Source of the DNA: Margaritifera margaritifera
Taxonomy: Eukaryota; Mollusca; Bivalvia; Unionida; Margaritiferidae
Reading direction: 5' to 3'
Length of the DNA stretch: 64,000 nucleotides
NCBI GenBank assembly: GCA_029931535.1
Contig: JAQPZY010001548.1
Coordinates: 2,501,001-2,565,000, forward strand
Shown: positions 47,851 to 60,180 of the stretch, one piece after another
How the letters are laid out: each line of letters opens with the position of its first letter
Position numbering within the stretch: the stretch's first letter is position 1
Translations under genes and position numbers: made by a program
The notes under the pieces: generated by a model
Database searches by the model: none
Seen by the model: only the letters and a program-made list of their open reading frames with translations
What the model was told of the DNA's origin: nothing

Positions 47851-49739
47851 CACCTTTGGTGAAGATGGGTCCCTTTTTAGTAAGACACTTATCTAGTTAG
47901 CCTCACAGGTGCACGATGATACTATGACGGAATTCTATACGAAAATCAGCAACATACAGTTTGGGCCAATTATGTCCATATTTCAAAAGAAATACATACA
48001 ATTTAAATTCCGCTAAAAGTCCTTAATTGTGTTTGATACTGTTTGTGTTAGTGTTTGAAGGACCGTTCAATAAAAAGACTTGTCTACTTACCCTCACAGG
48101 TGTACGATGATACCAGCTTTCAAGAAAAATCTTGGATTACAATATTCCCGCAAGTAATCGATCAAAACATAAAAGACTGAGACTCTTGGATAATGTATCA
48201 CTGAATGACAGGTGACACTAGAATTGACCTTAGGAGTTATGTTGACATTTTACATATGGTGTCAAAGAACCCTGTCTAAATTCCTCATAGATCAGGACAA
48301 GAAGGACAAAGGTCTTTATACATCATATACACAGTCGTCGATGTGGCCAGACATCCGTGCACAGAAGATGCTAAAATTAACATCAGGAGTACGTACAGTT
48401 GGTTTGCTTCCAAGGACTTGATAATGGTTCACAATAATATGAGGACCACGTCATATTCGTCATGAGCAATATTTAGAATAACGTTTCCGTAGAAAAAATA
48501 CAGTTCCAAAGATTGTTTTTATATCCATATGCATTTCACAAATTTATGGAATTCATGCACAAATAACGCTATCTTCTGTTGAAGGAAATGTAAGTACACA
48601 AAATCCACACAGGAAAGGTGTATTCACATCAGGGCTTACGAGTATCTAATGACACAGTAAATGTTCGTTCGTTCGTTCATTGGATTAACGACGTGTGCGG
48701 CCATTCGGCCATTTACGTTGAACAGTAAATGTCAACAGTGTTTTCTTTTTGTCCATCATGGTACACCACATGACGTCACAGTGCGTGAGCAGGGAATTAC
48801 AAAAGTGTTACGCTTGCTTGAGGATAGATATATCACTGTCTCCACCGGAGTAACATAATGTCCCCATTAGCAAAACCTTACTTCACCCGGAGAGTGCCAA
48901 AGAAACTACTTATTGAGAGTCCTTATATCGCACAAAACGTGAGTTATAAAAGATGTACATTGACGGTATTTCGGGTCAGACTGTAAACTTCACTCTTTCC
49001 TAGACTTCTAGGAGTACTATCATAGAGAATTGCTTTTAGTGCATCAGCAGCTGACGAAGGCTCTTCGAAGTTCCATTGATAGCTAACATCGCCATTGCAG
49101 GATGACCAAACGTGCGGCTTTTTCCGCTCACTATAAAATGTTGATGCATTTTTCTTATTTTCTGTGGAAATGCAACGTTAACTGATTTTTCTAGACATGC
49201 AACGAATCAAAAGAAATACTTTCTTGTTCTTCTAAATAAACTCAATGTTAAACAAAATACTTCAGTGCAATCGATGTAGGCATATTGGGGGTTTTTTTTT
49301 CGATTAAATAAACTACTGTTCTTGCACAAATAAATGGAACAGATACAACAAAAAGATACACCAAATAAACTCTGTAACGTAGATGCTTTAGTAGACCTCT
49401 CCCAGAACCTTTACAGGACACTTGGTCACCCATGAAATTATTCTTTTGTGTGGATCCATCGCTGAGACAATATAATAACTTTGGGAGGGGAATAAATTAA
49501 TATTTTCATTGACATATCCTTATCTGTAGAAAATTTTCTTAAATCCCATTATAGCATTGATGTAGGTTTTTGTTACGTATTTGTGGACACGGCCCACTTC
49601 ATGAGTGAAAATATTCTTTATTAGCATCTCACTCTAAGTCCTTTTAACAACACAAATCTTTTGATAAGTATGGGGATGTAAACGTCATTTCTATAGCTTG
49701 TACTATCTCAACAGCAAATATTATCCCCTTCACTGACGA
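47851..49739. other. Intergenic sequence, nothing firm
   Basis: A short near-duplicate phrase (cctcacaggtgyacgatgatac) occurs at about 47900 and 48098. No domain or splice-bounded exon is convincing. Confidence 0.35.
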
Positions 49740-50050
49740 TATACTTGCATTAATTGCGATACGGAATGTAACATAGTTAAATTTTGGTCCATCGAGATGG
49801 TTGAAAGGTATATGGGGAAAGACAACTAATTACATTTCCATAGACTGTAACGTTAATATTTCGCCAAATTACTATACTTTTATGGTAGGATCGGCAAATC
49901 ACGCTTACGCCTCATGAATGATCTAACCAAAAGGAAACTTTAAAACGATGACAAATTACGATAATTTTTCAGGTAGTTATTTTCAGCCAATCAGCGACCA
50001 TGATTCCTTTAAATACGGTAGTTAATATACCACCACGCATTGGCTGGTTC
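49740..50050. repeat. Dispersed repeat, copy 1
   Basis: Shares ccatagactgtaacgttaat, aaattactatacttttatgg and ttattttcagccaatcagcga with 51300-51770, in the same order and orientation. Identity is uneven. The family is unknown. Confidence 0.6.
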
Positions 50051-50702
50051 CGTGGCTCATATAATAATTACTTGCGTGTGACCTAAAATCAAATTTTACT
50101 TTCGTAATAATTACTCATTGCTGACAGCACTTGTCCTTAAAACCTTGTGCAATAGTTGTATCGCAAATACCGTTTTGAAGATATCGAGGAATTTATTTCC
50201 ATTTGGGAGCCTGTTAAATGAGAAATTGACAATATTTTCCACAAAAGAATCAAAGTTTCCCTCTGAAATTTCTTAATATATGCAAAATTAAGTATTTTGG
50301 TTCCTATGTGGATATGTAGTGCATATCATAACTAAAACGAATTTCAATGCACATTGAAACACGAGTATGACAAAGGTAATTAATCCGGGATTGTTACATA
50401 GGTTCTAAGTCGAGATAAACTATTCAAAATTTGTGCGCTTCTGAAAACATTACTTAGCGTTGTTGAATATGCTTACGTAAAGTTGGTAGCATTTACCTTT
50501 CTTCGTTTAGGGACGAATGTTTTGCAAATGTTTATATGAAAGGTGTGAGTGTGAAGTGATTGCCGTAAAAAAGGGAAGTAAATCTTGCAACCCACTCCAC
50601 TTTCTTCACAGACTTCACAGACATTTAGGTGTTAATGAAATCCCAAGTTAAATATTTTATCGATAATCAAAGGAAAATATTTTCTTGACCATTTGCGTCT
50701 TT

Positions 50703-50705
<3 letters not shown>

Positions 50706-50752
<47 letters not shown>
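50706..50752. repeat. (GA)n microsatellite
   Basis: About 23 GA units. Confidence 0.95.
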
Positions 50753-50755
<3 letters not shown>

Positions 50756-51299
50756 ACTCGTAGTAAAATCATACATTTGAAATAACGGATGTAAATTATA
50801 GAAAAACAGAAAGAAAAAACAATCATAAATAAATTGCCAAGTTTCAGAAGTAAGATACAACACCTAATAGGTATTGATTATGCAACGTCATTTATTGGTC
50901 TGGTTTTGTCCGGGTAGTTGTACCCGGTTTGACAAAATAGTTAAAAAGGTAATATATTTATGCAAACTTTATTATAAGAACTGTACATTTTTCATCCTTA
51001 GACTTTAATAATTACAATGATATAGTTCCATTTTTGAAAGCCAAGAACCGTTAATCAACATTGATATGCTCCAATTTACGATAGACAGGTTTTTAGGGGC
51101 ACGTATTATTAATAGGGCTGTTGACAAAATGCATCACATAACATTTTAATAGGCAATCCCTGGATACCTGTTTTTAAAATCTAGTGAGACACAAAAGTGG
51201 TGCTGTAAGTAAAAACGTCTAAAATTCACACACCAGACAACCTGTCCCTAAAATTACAAACGAATTCAGCTACACTGGCTGATAAAACGGGTGAGAAAG

Positions 51300-51770
51300 G
51301 GCTTGTGCATATTTTATCCGAGTCCTTTTCCACCGGGTGTATCTGTTGCTATAGGGCACAGACAATTAATTCAATTCCCATAGACCGTAACGTTAATATC
51401 TGGCAAAATTACTATACTTTTGGTGGTAAGATCAGCAAATCTCGCTTACATCTTATAAATGATCTGTCCAAGAGGAACCGTTTAAAACGATGAAAATGAT
51501 ATGCTGCGCGCTTCGTTTTTGACAATAATTCCCATGTAGGTGCGCTATACAAATCTATTCCGGAGAGTTATCCCCGTTTACAGTTTAGATCCAGTAATAT
51601 CCGTACGGCCACAGTGATAAAATATAAACGGCGTTAGGTTCGAGCCTACTAATACGTACAATTTACCCATACGCAGGCTTGTTCCGAAAAAGTTACGTTA
51701 ATTTTTTCCTGTATTTATTTTCAGCCAATCAGCGACTTTTATTATTTTAAATACAGTAAACCATAAACCC
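51300..51770. repeat. Dispersed repeat, copy 2
   Basis: Colinear with 49740-50050, with an additional ~150 bp between the cgttaat block and the ttttcagccaatcagcgac block. No coding capacity is recognised. Confidence 0.6.
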
Positions 51771-52038
51771 AAGGCCGGTAGCAAATCTTAAGCAACTTCA
51801 TACCATACACGATAAAAAATTGTTATTGACACGATTCATGCTGAGTCACACACAGATAACCTTATTTTCATCTTTTCAAAAACCAACACCCTACCACTTA
51901 CTCGCACGTGACAAGACTAAGTTAATAACATCAATGAACCAAAGGTCACTGCCAATTTTTTTATTTTATTTTTCAAATGAAAAAAACACACAAAAAAGAA
52001 CATTTTGTCTGTATGCATCCTAGATCAGACCACCGCAA

Positions 52039-52073
<35 letters not shown>

Positions 52074-52945
52074 AATATAAAAAACACATCCAATGAATCT
52101 AAGCATTGAAAATGCCAACTCCAACGTCAAAACTTCTATGACTTAATTTACCGAGCCATACCACCATCCCGCGGATTACCCGCCCGTAGCTCGTTAGTTC
52201 AGATATTTCTATGTTTTGATTAAATATGCCAGAACAATATAGATTCATTTAATTATAAATGTCTGCCAGAAATTATTTTATAAAATTAAAAACTTTATAT
52301 AAGTAAAATAATACTTAAGAGCGCATATAGCAATAAATACGATATGTCTAGACGATCTGATCAATGCATTATGCATACAGGTAAATAATGAAGTATAAAT
52401 AGCAACTAGATCAATATACGTAAACGAGGAACTACAATAGCAAATAGATCAATATATTATGCACACAGATTTGTATACAGGTAACAGTAATACCTATAAG
52501 CCATTCATAGCAAATGACACATAGCTTTTCATATTAGGCTAATTGAATCCTATCAGTAACGTAAGGCCATAATTTCGGTCAAGATACTAGTAATAATATA
52601 ATACTTATTAATTGTTATGGAAACGTCCCTACTGCAAAGGTTTACAGGGAAATCTACTTAAAACAATATTTGTTTCAAAACATTTTAAAAATATATATTT
52701 TCTAAACTCTTAAACCTAATATTTAGGATAGATTTGTGCTTTCCCCTGAAACGAAGTTAATGTTCTTAAATTCTAAAGAATTTTAAAAATCTGAAATATA
52801 CAATGACAAAATGAGTATACAAACGGCGACGAAATGTGTATATAGGATTTAAGGAGTGAACGAAGATGTGAAAAACGATATAAGGAGCATTGATTAAAAA
52901 GAAAAACGAGTTGTATGAAATGGGACTTCAGCATCATGTAAGAAT
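51771..52945. other. AT-rich sequence downstream of the second TIR gene
   Basis: It includes (AATA)n at 52038-52073. No other feature is supported. The 3' UTR of the minus-strand TIR gene should lie just below 52946. Confidence 0.4.
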
Positions 52946-53939
52946 TCACATTTTACAATTGGATAAAAGTGTCGATAATCTTTTGTTCAAAGCATTTGTG
53001 TCCACCTGGCTAGTGCCATCCTTTTTAATGACTTTGTGCTGCTGTCCTTCATCAATTAATTTATTTTCTGTATTGTTCATCACATCCCTATGATTGTTAT
53101 CATCAATCTCGTGAATTATAATACATTCAGGCCCCACAGCCACTTCCTGTTCCACGTTTGCCCCTTCATCCTTGACCCTTCGTCTTTTAGGCATTGACAA
53201 TTCCAGACGCTTCCAAAATTTCTGTAACTCTTTTGGGTTCTCCTCGCCTGACCACACGATGTAGGTCACAGAGTTAAGGATGACCTTGAGGGTGGGATCA
53301 ATTGTGTCCTTGATTTCGGTGATGTCCTCTAGAAGAATGGGAATAATGTGGTGCTTCTTCTGTAGCATTTCTTGTTGTGCGCACTGATACTCAAACCTTG
53401 TAAATTCGCTCTTCACGTAGTTCTTGGATATCACCAGAATTGTTTTCCTACTGTTTTGAACTGCGTGAATAATGTTGTTCACTATTGCTGAAATTAAAGA
53501 GAATGAGGATGAGAACTTTCTTGTTCCTTAATTTTCTTATTTTCTTTTTCGTGTATGATGCTAGATTGTCTAGATTTAGCTAATACGCTTGTCATACGCT
53601 TATACTGATTCTCAGTCTTGGATGCATGGTTATGACGATCCATAAATGATGTTTGCCAAAAAATGTGTTCCTAAATTAAAATATGTCGAATTGTCAATTT
53701 CTATCCATATTCTATGCAATGTCGCAGCAGATGAAATGTCGTTCGTGGAAATATCGTGTAAATTCGGAAAAGAATGGCTACAAAAATCACATAATTACTT
53801 TCTCCGACAGTGAAGTCCTTGAAGTTTATATTGAGTTTAAAGTCCATCTCCTCTAGCTTGTTGTAAAGCTTTTGAAGCACGAACTCCTCGTCAACCGGAT
53901 CAGAACGGTACGACACGAACGCGTCCCAGATCCGATCAT
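52946..53939 (-). CDS. Second TIR-domain receptor gene, two 3' exons
   Basis: Exon 53939-53799 (141 nt, after acceptor tttttgttttgcag) encodes DDRIWDAFVSYRSDP... to KDFTVGE and ends at donor a|GTAATT. Exon 53487-52946 (after ctttaatttcag) continues TIVNNIIHAVQNSRKTILVI... through FWKRLELSMPKRRR to a stop. Joined in phase 1 they form a full TIR domain plus a ~75-residue acidic tail. Exon lengths and intron phases match the receptor at 36180-43540 (its third exon is also 141 nt), and LNSV, FWKRLEL and QKKH blocks are shared, so the two are paralogues. The preceding exon (membrane helix) and ectodomain were not found between 53940 and 64000. They may lie outside the window, or this may be a broken copy. 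Confidence 0.82.
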
Positions 53940-55350
53940 CTGCAAAACAAAAAAGTTAAAGCGAGGTCACCATGTCAGAGGGTTAAAGATGAGAGCTGAT
54001 CTGTACAACAAATTCTTGACATATCAAACCCATACACCTTAATAAGAGAGGAAAGTATTGATAGACACAGGAATCTGAGAATTATAAAACGTATTTTATT
54101 TAGACACATTAATTAATAGGCTAGATAATGTTAGACGAGTTGATGAGATAATAAAGTAGTAAAATAGTCATGGTACAAGTAAAGTCAAAGTGTGACAGTG
54201 TTAGTAGGAATGTTATGACAAGGAGATTAGAATATCGATATTTTCGTGATGACACAATATACCGTATCGCGATACGTACGATAAAACTTAGAATATTAGA
54301 TAATTGTGTAATTTTATAATCCATTGACACTTGAAATTGGTCAAAATTGTAAGATTTTTTGACTTGTCAAGCTTTTCTCATATTTTATCAATTTTCTTTC
54401 AAAGTCATATTACTGCTAATTTCAATAATAAAAGCGCTTTTCATTTATTCAAATGTTTTTTTTTAAAAAAAGACAAGTAATATTAATTTAGTCTGAACTG
54501 TGATGCCAAACTGAAGTTCGGGATATATTATTTTCAAGAAAAAAAGTTTAGGGTATGTATCGGGATAAATCTCATGTCGGGACATACGTATCGTGATGTG
54601 CATTGTATTGAAACATCGATGGCGATATAAGCTGCTAATTGGTAGGCAAGACAATTATTAGCAACACAAAGCAACGAGACGTTGTGAGCAAAATATTACA
54701 AGCTGTACAGGATCCGTCCCTGGTGACAATGTATTTTTAAATCACAAAGTTTTAGTGACCATACAAATTTTTCGAATTAAGCGAATCTGGAGATAGATAT
54801 TATTAGTAGCCATAATTTCATACGGATCATGCTATTGCAAAGATGATATACCAAAAGATCAAAAGATGGACTTGTGGGTGTTAACAATTATCTGACTGAC
54901 GTGTTGTCAATAACTTCATTTCAACATCTCTTTTTGAAAAGTGATTTATATTCTGTGTGGTTTGAAAATGGTATCAGTTAGAATAAAATGACCACACTTC
55001 ACCCTTGTCGGTATTGACATAGTGTAACGATACATATCACTTTTTATGGGGTAGTGTAAAAGTACCACCAAACGTTTTTCATGTTCACACATTAGTAATT
55101 TGCTAATAGTTTACGTCGCTAATATGCTTACATTAAGGAGTCGCTAACATTTAATGACGATAAAAAATTTATTTACAAAAACACCAAAAAAAAAAAAACG
55201 GTTTACCGTAAATGTGTGAGATGTGTGCACACAACAGGTTCTGGAGACACAAATCGTCCATCAGTATCAACACAGGTATGGAGCGGTGAGGAGACATATT
55301 TATCGGACTATGGATGGCGTTACGTATATGACGTTGTGCCACTGTCAGAC
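53940..55350. other. AT-rich sequence upstream of the TIR exons
   Basis: No membrane-helix exon homologous to 40131-39967 was recognised. Palindromic cgata/cgatac motifs occur near 54225-54285 and 54560-54620. Confidence 0.35.
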
Positions 55351-55359
55351 CATTCTTCC

Positions 55360-55520
55360 AAACTGCCGACGTTGGAAAAGCACTTGTTGGGCCAACTTTG
55401 TTCTGCGGTTGTAATTCTGACGTTGGAGAAAACACTGTTACCCCCAACGTTGTTCTGTGGTTTTAATGTCAAAGTTGGGATATATACATTGGCCCAACGT
55501 TGGAACATGTTTTTCCAAGT
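55360..55520. repeat. CCAACGTTGG-rich palindromic repeat
   Basis: Several gacgttgga, ccaacgttg and cccaacgttgga strings occur at irregular intervals. Related strings recur at 56100-56290. Confidence 0.6.
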
Positions 55521-56099
55521 TAAATATTTCTACCTATAAAATAAATCACTTGACGTCATTGAAACTAAATTTGTAGGATCCTTACTTACAGGAGAGTACT
55601 TGTTCGAACGGTGCAGTACGTGATCTTTGTTCTTGTTTGTTTTTTGTTCTTGAAATTTTACTTTACATTTATTGGGAATATTTTTTCATATTCTATTACG
55701 TAAGTAGATTTGTTTTCATGAATTTAGGACTTTTATTCCTATTTATATTTGAGAATCATATTCAGCACAGAAATTACAAATATATTCGTGGAAACCAGAC
55801 GGCATGGTTTTACTCAAGTATAGCAAGGCGGTGATGGTTAATTTTGACCTTTCGTTTTAAAGTTTTGTAATTACAGCTGACTATGATTATTTTTTTTTAC
55901 TTAACTATTTTTTCTGTTGAGGATTAAATCAGACGGGACACAGTCTTTATTTAGAACATTACATATATTAATTCATGTAAAATGTCACGTGACATCACAC
56001 ATGACTGTCAAACACCGCCTTGCTCATTGGCCTTCCTGTTAGCCCGACGGATCATCATGAAATTGTCACGTTAAATACAACATAAATGCGGATTAAAGG

Positions 56100-56290
56100 G
56101 ACAATGAAATTGTCACGTTAGGCCAATGTTGGTTCAACAGTGCTCACTGTTGCGATAACGTTGGCCCGACGCGTTGGCGCAACAGAGGGTCAGTCAGCAA
56201 AATTACGTTCGACTAGCGTCATTTAGCCACGTTTGGCAGACGTTAAAGACAACGTTGATACAACGTTGGCCAAACGTGGATGTGCTATCT
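56100..56290. repeat. AACGTT-rich palindromic repeat, second cluster
   Basis: Strings such as ataacgttggcccgacg, caacgttgatacaacgttgg and ccacgtttggcagacgtt ending in ctatctgggt. It may be the other end of an element starting near 55360. Confidence 0.5.
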
Positions 56291-56559
56291 GGGTATTTTA
56301 TGAAATCAAAACTGAAAGAGAAAAGTGCATGAAGAAATACATTGTCTGCGATTCTGTTGCGTGAAACAAGTTTTGCTGCATTTTATATTTCATTTAAGCA
56401 GCCTAGATGTAGTGTCATCGCGTACAAACTTGAATTAAAACAAAATGTAATTATTCAGAACAGAAAAAGACAGGGATGGAACAGCCAATATGTATGTTGT
56501 ATTTAGTGCTGTACAAGTCTATTCAGATAATGGCACGAACTCATTGATGAAACGGGAGT

Positions 56560-57480
56560 GAGATGGGGTGGGGTGGGGAAACTCGCATATATTGGCAATG
56601 TATTGGTGCTACATATGCTCGTACTGTTTTTGACAGCCGGAGGAGTGGGTGGGTGGGTCAACATTTAAATGTTGGTATCTTTTGAGTGTTTCAATTTAGC
56701 CAGTATTTTGGGAGCTCTAAAAGAATTCTCGGTATTTTTGGTGAATAGTATATAATTGCACTTGAGACTCAAATGGGAGTCCTGTATTAAATATGGTGAA
56801 CAAAAATATAGACCCCAACAGGAAATTAACATTAGGCAGCCATTGTTTTTTTATGGGAAATTGTAACATTGTAACATGATCGGTCTGTTTGGCCTCTACC
56901 TGAAATCCTATGAGGGTCTGCGGATTATAGGGACAATAGGAATTAATATTGGGCCGTCAATTTTGATGGCACTTGGGGGAATTAGCATTAAATCTCCGAT
57001 TTTCTTGTGATTCTGGGTTCAAGGTGAAATCCTATGCTAATAAACGTCCATAGGTTTAACATTATGGATCTGTTTGGCGTCTATCGGAAATCCTAGGAGG
57101 GTCTATGGATTATAGAGATAATGCGAATTAACATTAGGCCGCCAATTTTTATGGCACTTGTCGGACAACGGGAAATTAGCATTAGGTCACCATTTTCTTG
57201 TGATTCTGGGGATAGGGGAAATCCTATGTTAGAACACATCCATAGGTTTAACATTATGGATCTGTTTGGCTTCTATCGGAAATCTGGGAGGGTCATTGGA
57301 TTATAGGGACAATAGGGATTAACATTAGGCCGCCATGTTGAAATTAAATGGGGGAAACATGTATTGTCTAATAATTGGTTCATAGGTAAGTCACTCATCA
57401 AAGCAGAGATATTACCCATCAATAATGACAATCGGACTCCTGATGTCCAAAGGACATATAAATGAATAAAGAGTATAGGG
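56560..57480 (+). repeat. Module M, copy 1 (direct)
   Basis: It holds three ~185-bp sub-repeats beginning near 56880, 57062 and 57250 (tctgtttggc.tctat, gaaatcctagg.gggtct, ggattatagggacaat, aacattaggccgcc). Then comes catgtattgtctaataattggttcataggt. The same material recurs inverted at 60180-60840 and direct at 63165-64000. Confidence 0.85.
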
Positions 57481-57533
57481 ACAAGGGGAAATTAACATTA
57501 GGCTTCCATTTGTGTGTAGGATTCTAGGTACAA

Positions 57534-57546
57534 GAGAGAGAGAGAG

Positions 57547-57581
<35 letters not shown>
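57534..57581. repeat. (GA)n microsatellite in the left arm
   Basis: GA tract with two AAA interruptions; a (GT)n tract follows near 57632-57665. The facing arm has CT tracts at the corresponding place. Confidence 0.9.
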
Positions 57582-57584
<3 letters not shown>

Positions 57585-57639
57585 TAACATGGAGCGAGTG
57601 GATGACTGAGACAGAGAGAGATACATTATAAAGTGTGTT

Positions 57640-58430
57640 TGTGTGTTTGTTTGTGTGTGTGTGTGAATATCTTATTCATACTTTGATAAAACCATGACAC
57701 AGCCACTTACTTTTTTGGTTATATTCTCATGAATTACAATGTACATTTTAAAACATACAGGTCATACCAGTATACATCCCTCCTCCTCCAAAAAAAAACA
57801 AAAAAAAAAAAACAAACAAAAAAAAAAAAACAGCAAATAAAAAATAAAAAAAATAAGCGGCTTAAATAAAAAACGTGCTTTTCTTCCTTTCATGTTCTTT
57901 GAATTGAACTTGAATTTGTACAATGTGTCTGTAAATGCATTTTCACATTCGTGAAGTGTCACACCACAACTGAAAGACTATACTTTGTCTCCTTCTCCCA
58001 AGTAAACAAATCCTGCTCTGGTTAAAGACTTGGGACTGCATCTTTCGGGAAATTTAGGCTATTTCCCTTTGAACGTCTTTGATTTACTTTCAGTAGTCAG
58101 GCAAAGTCATAGGAAACGTGTAGTCTTCATTTGATTTGCATTTATCGAGGAACTTGTGGTATCCAGAGTTGTTTGTGATTGTTCGAATGAAATTCTTTGA
58201 TAGGTACACGATTTCGATAGTATAGCAGCATGGTTGTACTGCATCGTTGATGTCACAGGGTACAGGATCACTCTGTTTAAGGGTTACTGCGTAGCACTCG
58301 ACTTAAGGTTTAGCTTGGTAGGATCCATCAATTTTTTCTGTGTGGAATTCATCTTTCTCGGTCAACGTCTGTAGTCACAATGATCTTTCTGTCGACGGAA
58401 TGTTATCACCCCACCCCCCACCCCCAAAAA
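57640..58430. repeat. Left arm of a large inverted repeat
   Basis: The reverse complement matches 58690-59490 colinearly: tgaataagatattcacacac, aaaatgcatttacag, ttgtacaaattcaagt, aacatgaaa..aagaaa, aacaactctggata, tcattgtga.tacagacgtt and gaattccacacagaaaaa. Divergence is substantial, with indels, so it is not an assembly echo of the same reads. Confidence 0.88.
58090..58368 (-). pseudogene. Decayed coding exon in the left arm
   Basis: It follows acceptor tgactacag and reads TLTEKDEFHTEKIDGSYQ..., then after an in-frame TAA continues VECYAVTLKQSDPVPCDIND, AVQPCCYTIEIVYLSKNFIR, ..., FPMTLPDY to a stop at 58090-58092. The spacing and AVQPCCYTIEIVYLSKNF pattern recall the box 2-3 region of TIR domains (SRKTIVVLSxNF), but this is by eye and weak. 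The internal stop makes a working exon unlikely unless the reading starts after it. A homologous decayed exon lies on the opposite strand at 58744-59005. Confidence 0.4.
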
Positions 58431-58689
58431 AAATCTTCTATTGTACTGCCAGCTATCTGTGTCTGCCGTAAAACTATCACATTTTTTGATTCATCAATAT
58501 CTTACAAAATACCAGTAGCTAGCTTTTTTGCAAACTGACTGACTTCAGCTTACGTAAAGTGCAGATTGAAATCGGACACAGACGCAATTTCACTCCACAC
58601 CTTACGTACGAGTGGTCAAGAAAGATTATAATAACCAGGCAGTTCATTCATATGCGACTTCCCGATCACAACACTCTACCTTACGGGCA
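58431..58689. other. Spacer at the centre of the inverted repeat
   Basis: About 260 bp without self-complementarity to either arm and no recognised feature. It would form the loop if the arms paired. Confidence 0.6.
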
Positions 58690-59490
58690 CACCGATCTCT
58701 AGTATAAAAATGTTCCAAGACACAAAGATCATTGTGAGTACAGACGTTGACTGAGAAAAATGAATTCCACACAGAAAAATATGATTGATCCTACCAGAAG
58801 TTAAACGATGTCGAGTGTGATACAATACCCTATGACCCGAGTGATTCTGTACGCTGCGACATCAGCGATGCAGTACGACCTTGCCGCTCTAATATCGAAA
58901 CCGATGCCTTTCGTTTACCTATCAAAAGATTTCATCCGCACACTAAACAAACCACTCTGGATAGCATAAGTTCCTCTAAAAATACAAATCAAATGGGAGT
59001 ATAAAGATACAGTTTACCATGAACATTCCAGATGGTCTCCGTGCTGTCACTACTTTCCTTTGATGGGTCCAGAATATGATTATCAATGATAGTTTAGAAG
59101 AGGAGAGGATTCGTAGTTTACCTCCTGAAGTGTGAGAATGCATTTACAAAAACGTTGTACAAATTCAAGTGAAATGCACAGAACATGAAAGAAAGAAATA
59201 TATCAACTGTGTTTTTCTTTTCTTGTTCTTGGTTGGTTTTTTGTTGTTGTTGTTGTTGTTGTTGTTTAAATGTACATTGGTTATAACATGACCTGTAATT
59301 TTTACAATTGTATATTGTGACTTTATTCAGGATAATATACCCCCCCCCCAAAAAAAAGGAAGTGGCTATGTCTTGATTTGTTTTGTTTTTTATATACCCC
59401 CCAAACCTAAATGGCTATGTCTTGATTTTTTTTAGTATGAATAAGATATTCACATACATACAGACACACATTTTATAATGTACCCTTTCT
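58690..59490. repeat. Right arm of the large inverted repeat
   Basis: Mirror of 57640-58430 as described there. It includes a (GTT)n tract at 59231-59265 and two copies of aaatggctatgtcttgattt, near 59363 and 59410. Confidence 0.88.
58744..59005 (+). pseudogene. Decayed coding exon in the right arm (mirror copy)
   Basis: After tgagtacag it reads TLTEKNEFHTEKYD then a stop. In frame it resumes YQKLNDVECDTIPYDPSDSV, RCDISDAVRPCRSN... ending near 59005. It aligns with the left-arm exon up to DIxDAVxPC and then loses frame because of an insertion near 58905. Confidence 0.4.
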
Positions 59491-59499
59491 CTTTTTCAG

Positions 59500-59824
59500 A
59501 CACCCATCCGCTTCTTGTTAAATTCTCTCCTTCTCTCTCAATCTTTCTCTCTCAGAAACCCACCCGCTACAGCCTACCCATCTGTGTGTATGTGTTTCAC
59601 ACACACATAAAGAGACCTGGACAGGCTGTGAAAAAATGCCATTAGGGTTTTGATACATTTGTTGACTCTCTCTCACTCTCACTCTCTCTCTCACTCTCTC
59701 TCTCAGACACCCACGCGCTCCAACCATCCCATCTCTCTCTCTTGTCCATATAATTATCGTGCCGTTTTACATCGGATTCCCGGGGAAAAACGGACCATCA
59801 GGGTTTTTATACATTTTAAAACTT

Positions 59825-59903
<79 letters not shown>

Positions 59904-60180
59904 CACACACACAGATACATATATCCACACAAACAGATGTAGACGGGCTGTGAAAAAGGGCCATTAGGTTTTTGATAAATGTTTAGATTTGATCTGTGTG
60001 TGTGTGTGTGTGTGTGTGTGTTTTACACACGCACACATACACAAAGAGATCTAGGCGGGCTGTGAAAAAGGGCCATTCGGGTTTTGAATCAAAATATTGA
60101 CTTGATCTCTCTCTCTCACACACGTACACGTACACACACACACGACGTAATATTCATTTAAGTTAGAAACCACCTATTCC
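59500..60180. repeat. Tandem repeat of ~110-180 bp carrying CT, GT and CA microsatellites
   Basis: Four units share ggctgtgaaaaagggccatt.gggttttgat, then a (CT)n or (GT)n tract, then cacacacaca..aca. Anchors lie near 59617, 59785 (as aaaaacggaccatcaggg), 59946 and 60058. The longest tract, (CT)n, is at 59827-59898. Confidence 0.85.

Noticed and set aside
55560..55660. Minus-strand exon ending in a strong GTAAGT donor, as a missing exon of the second TIR gene
   Set aside because: No frame upstream of the donor encodes a membrane helix or cysteine-rich sequence, so only the donor-like motif supports it.
57762..57962. Minus-strand ORF of 66 residues
   Set aside because: The end is encoded by poly-A/T, and the start falls in the inverted repeat arm without a conserved counterpart frame.
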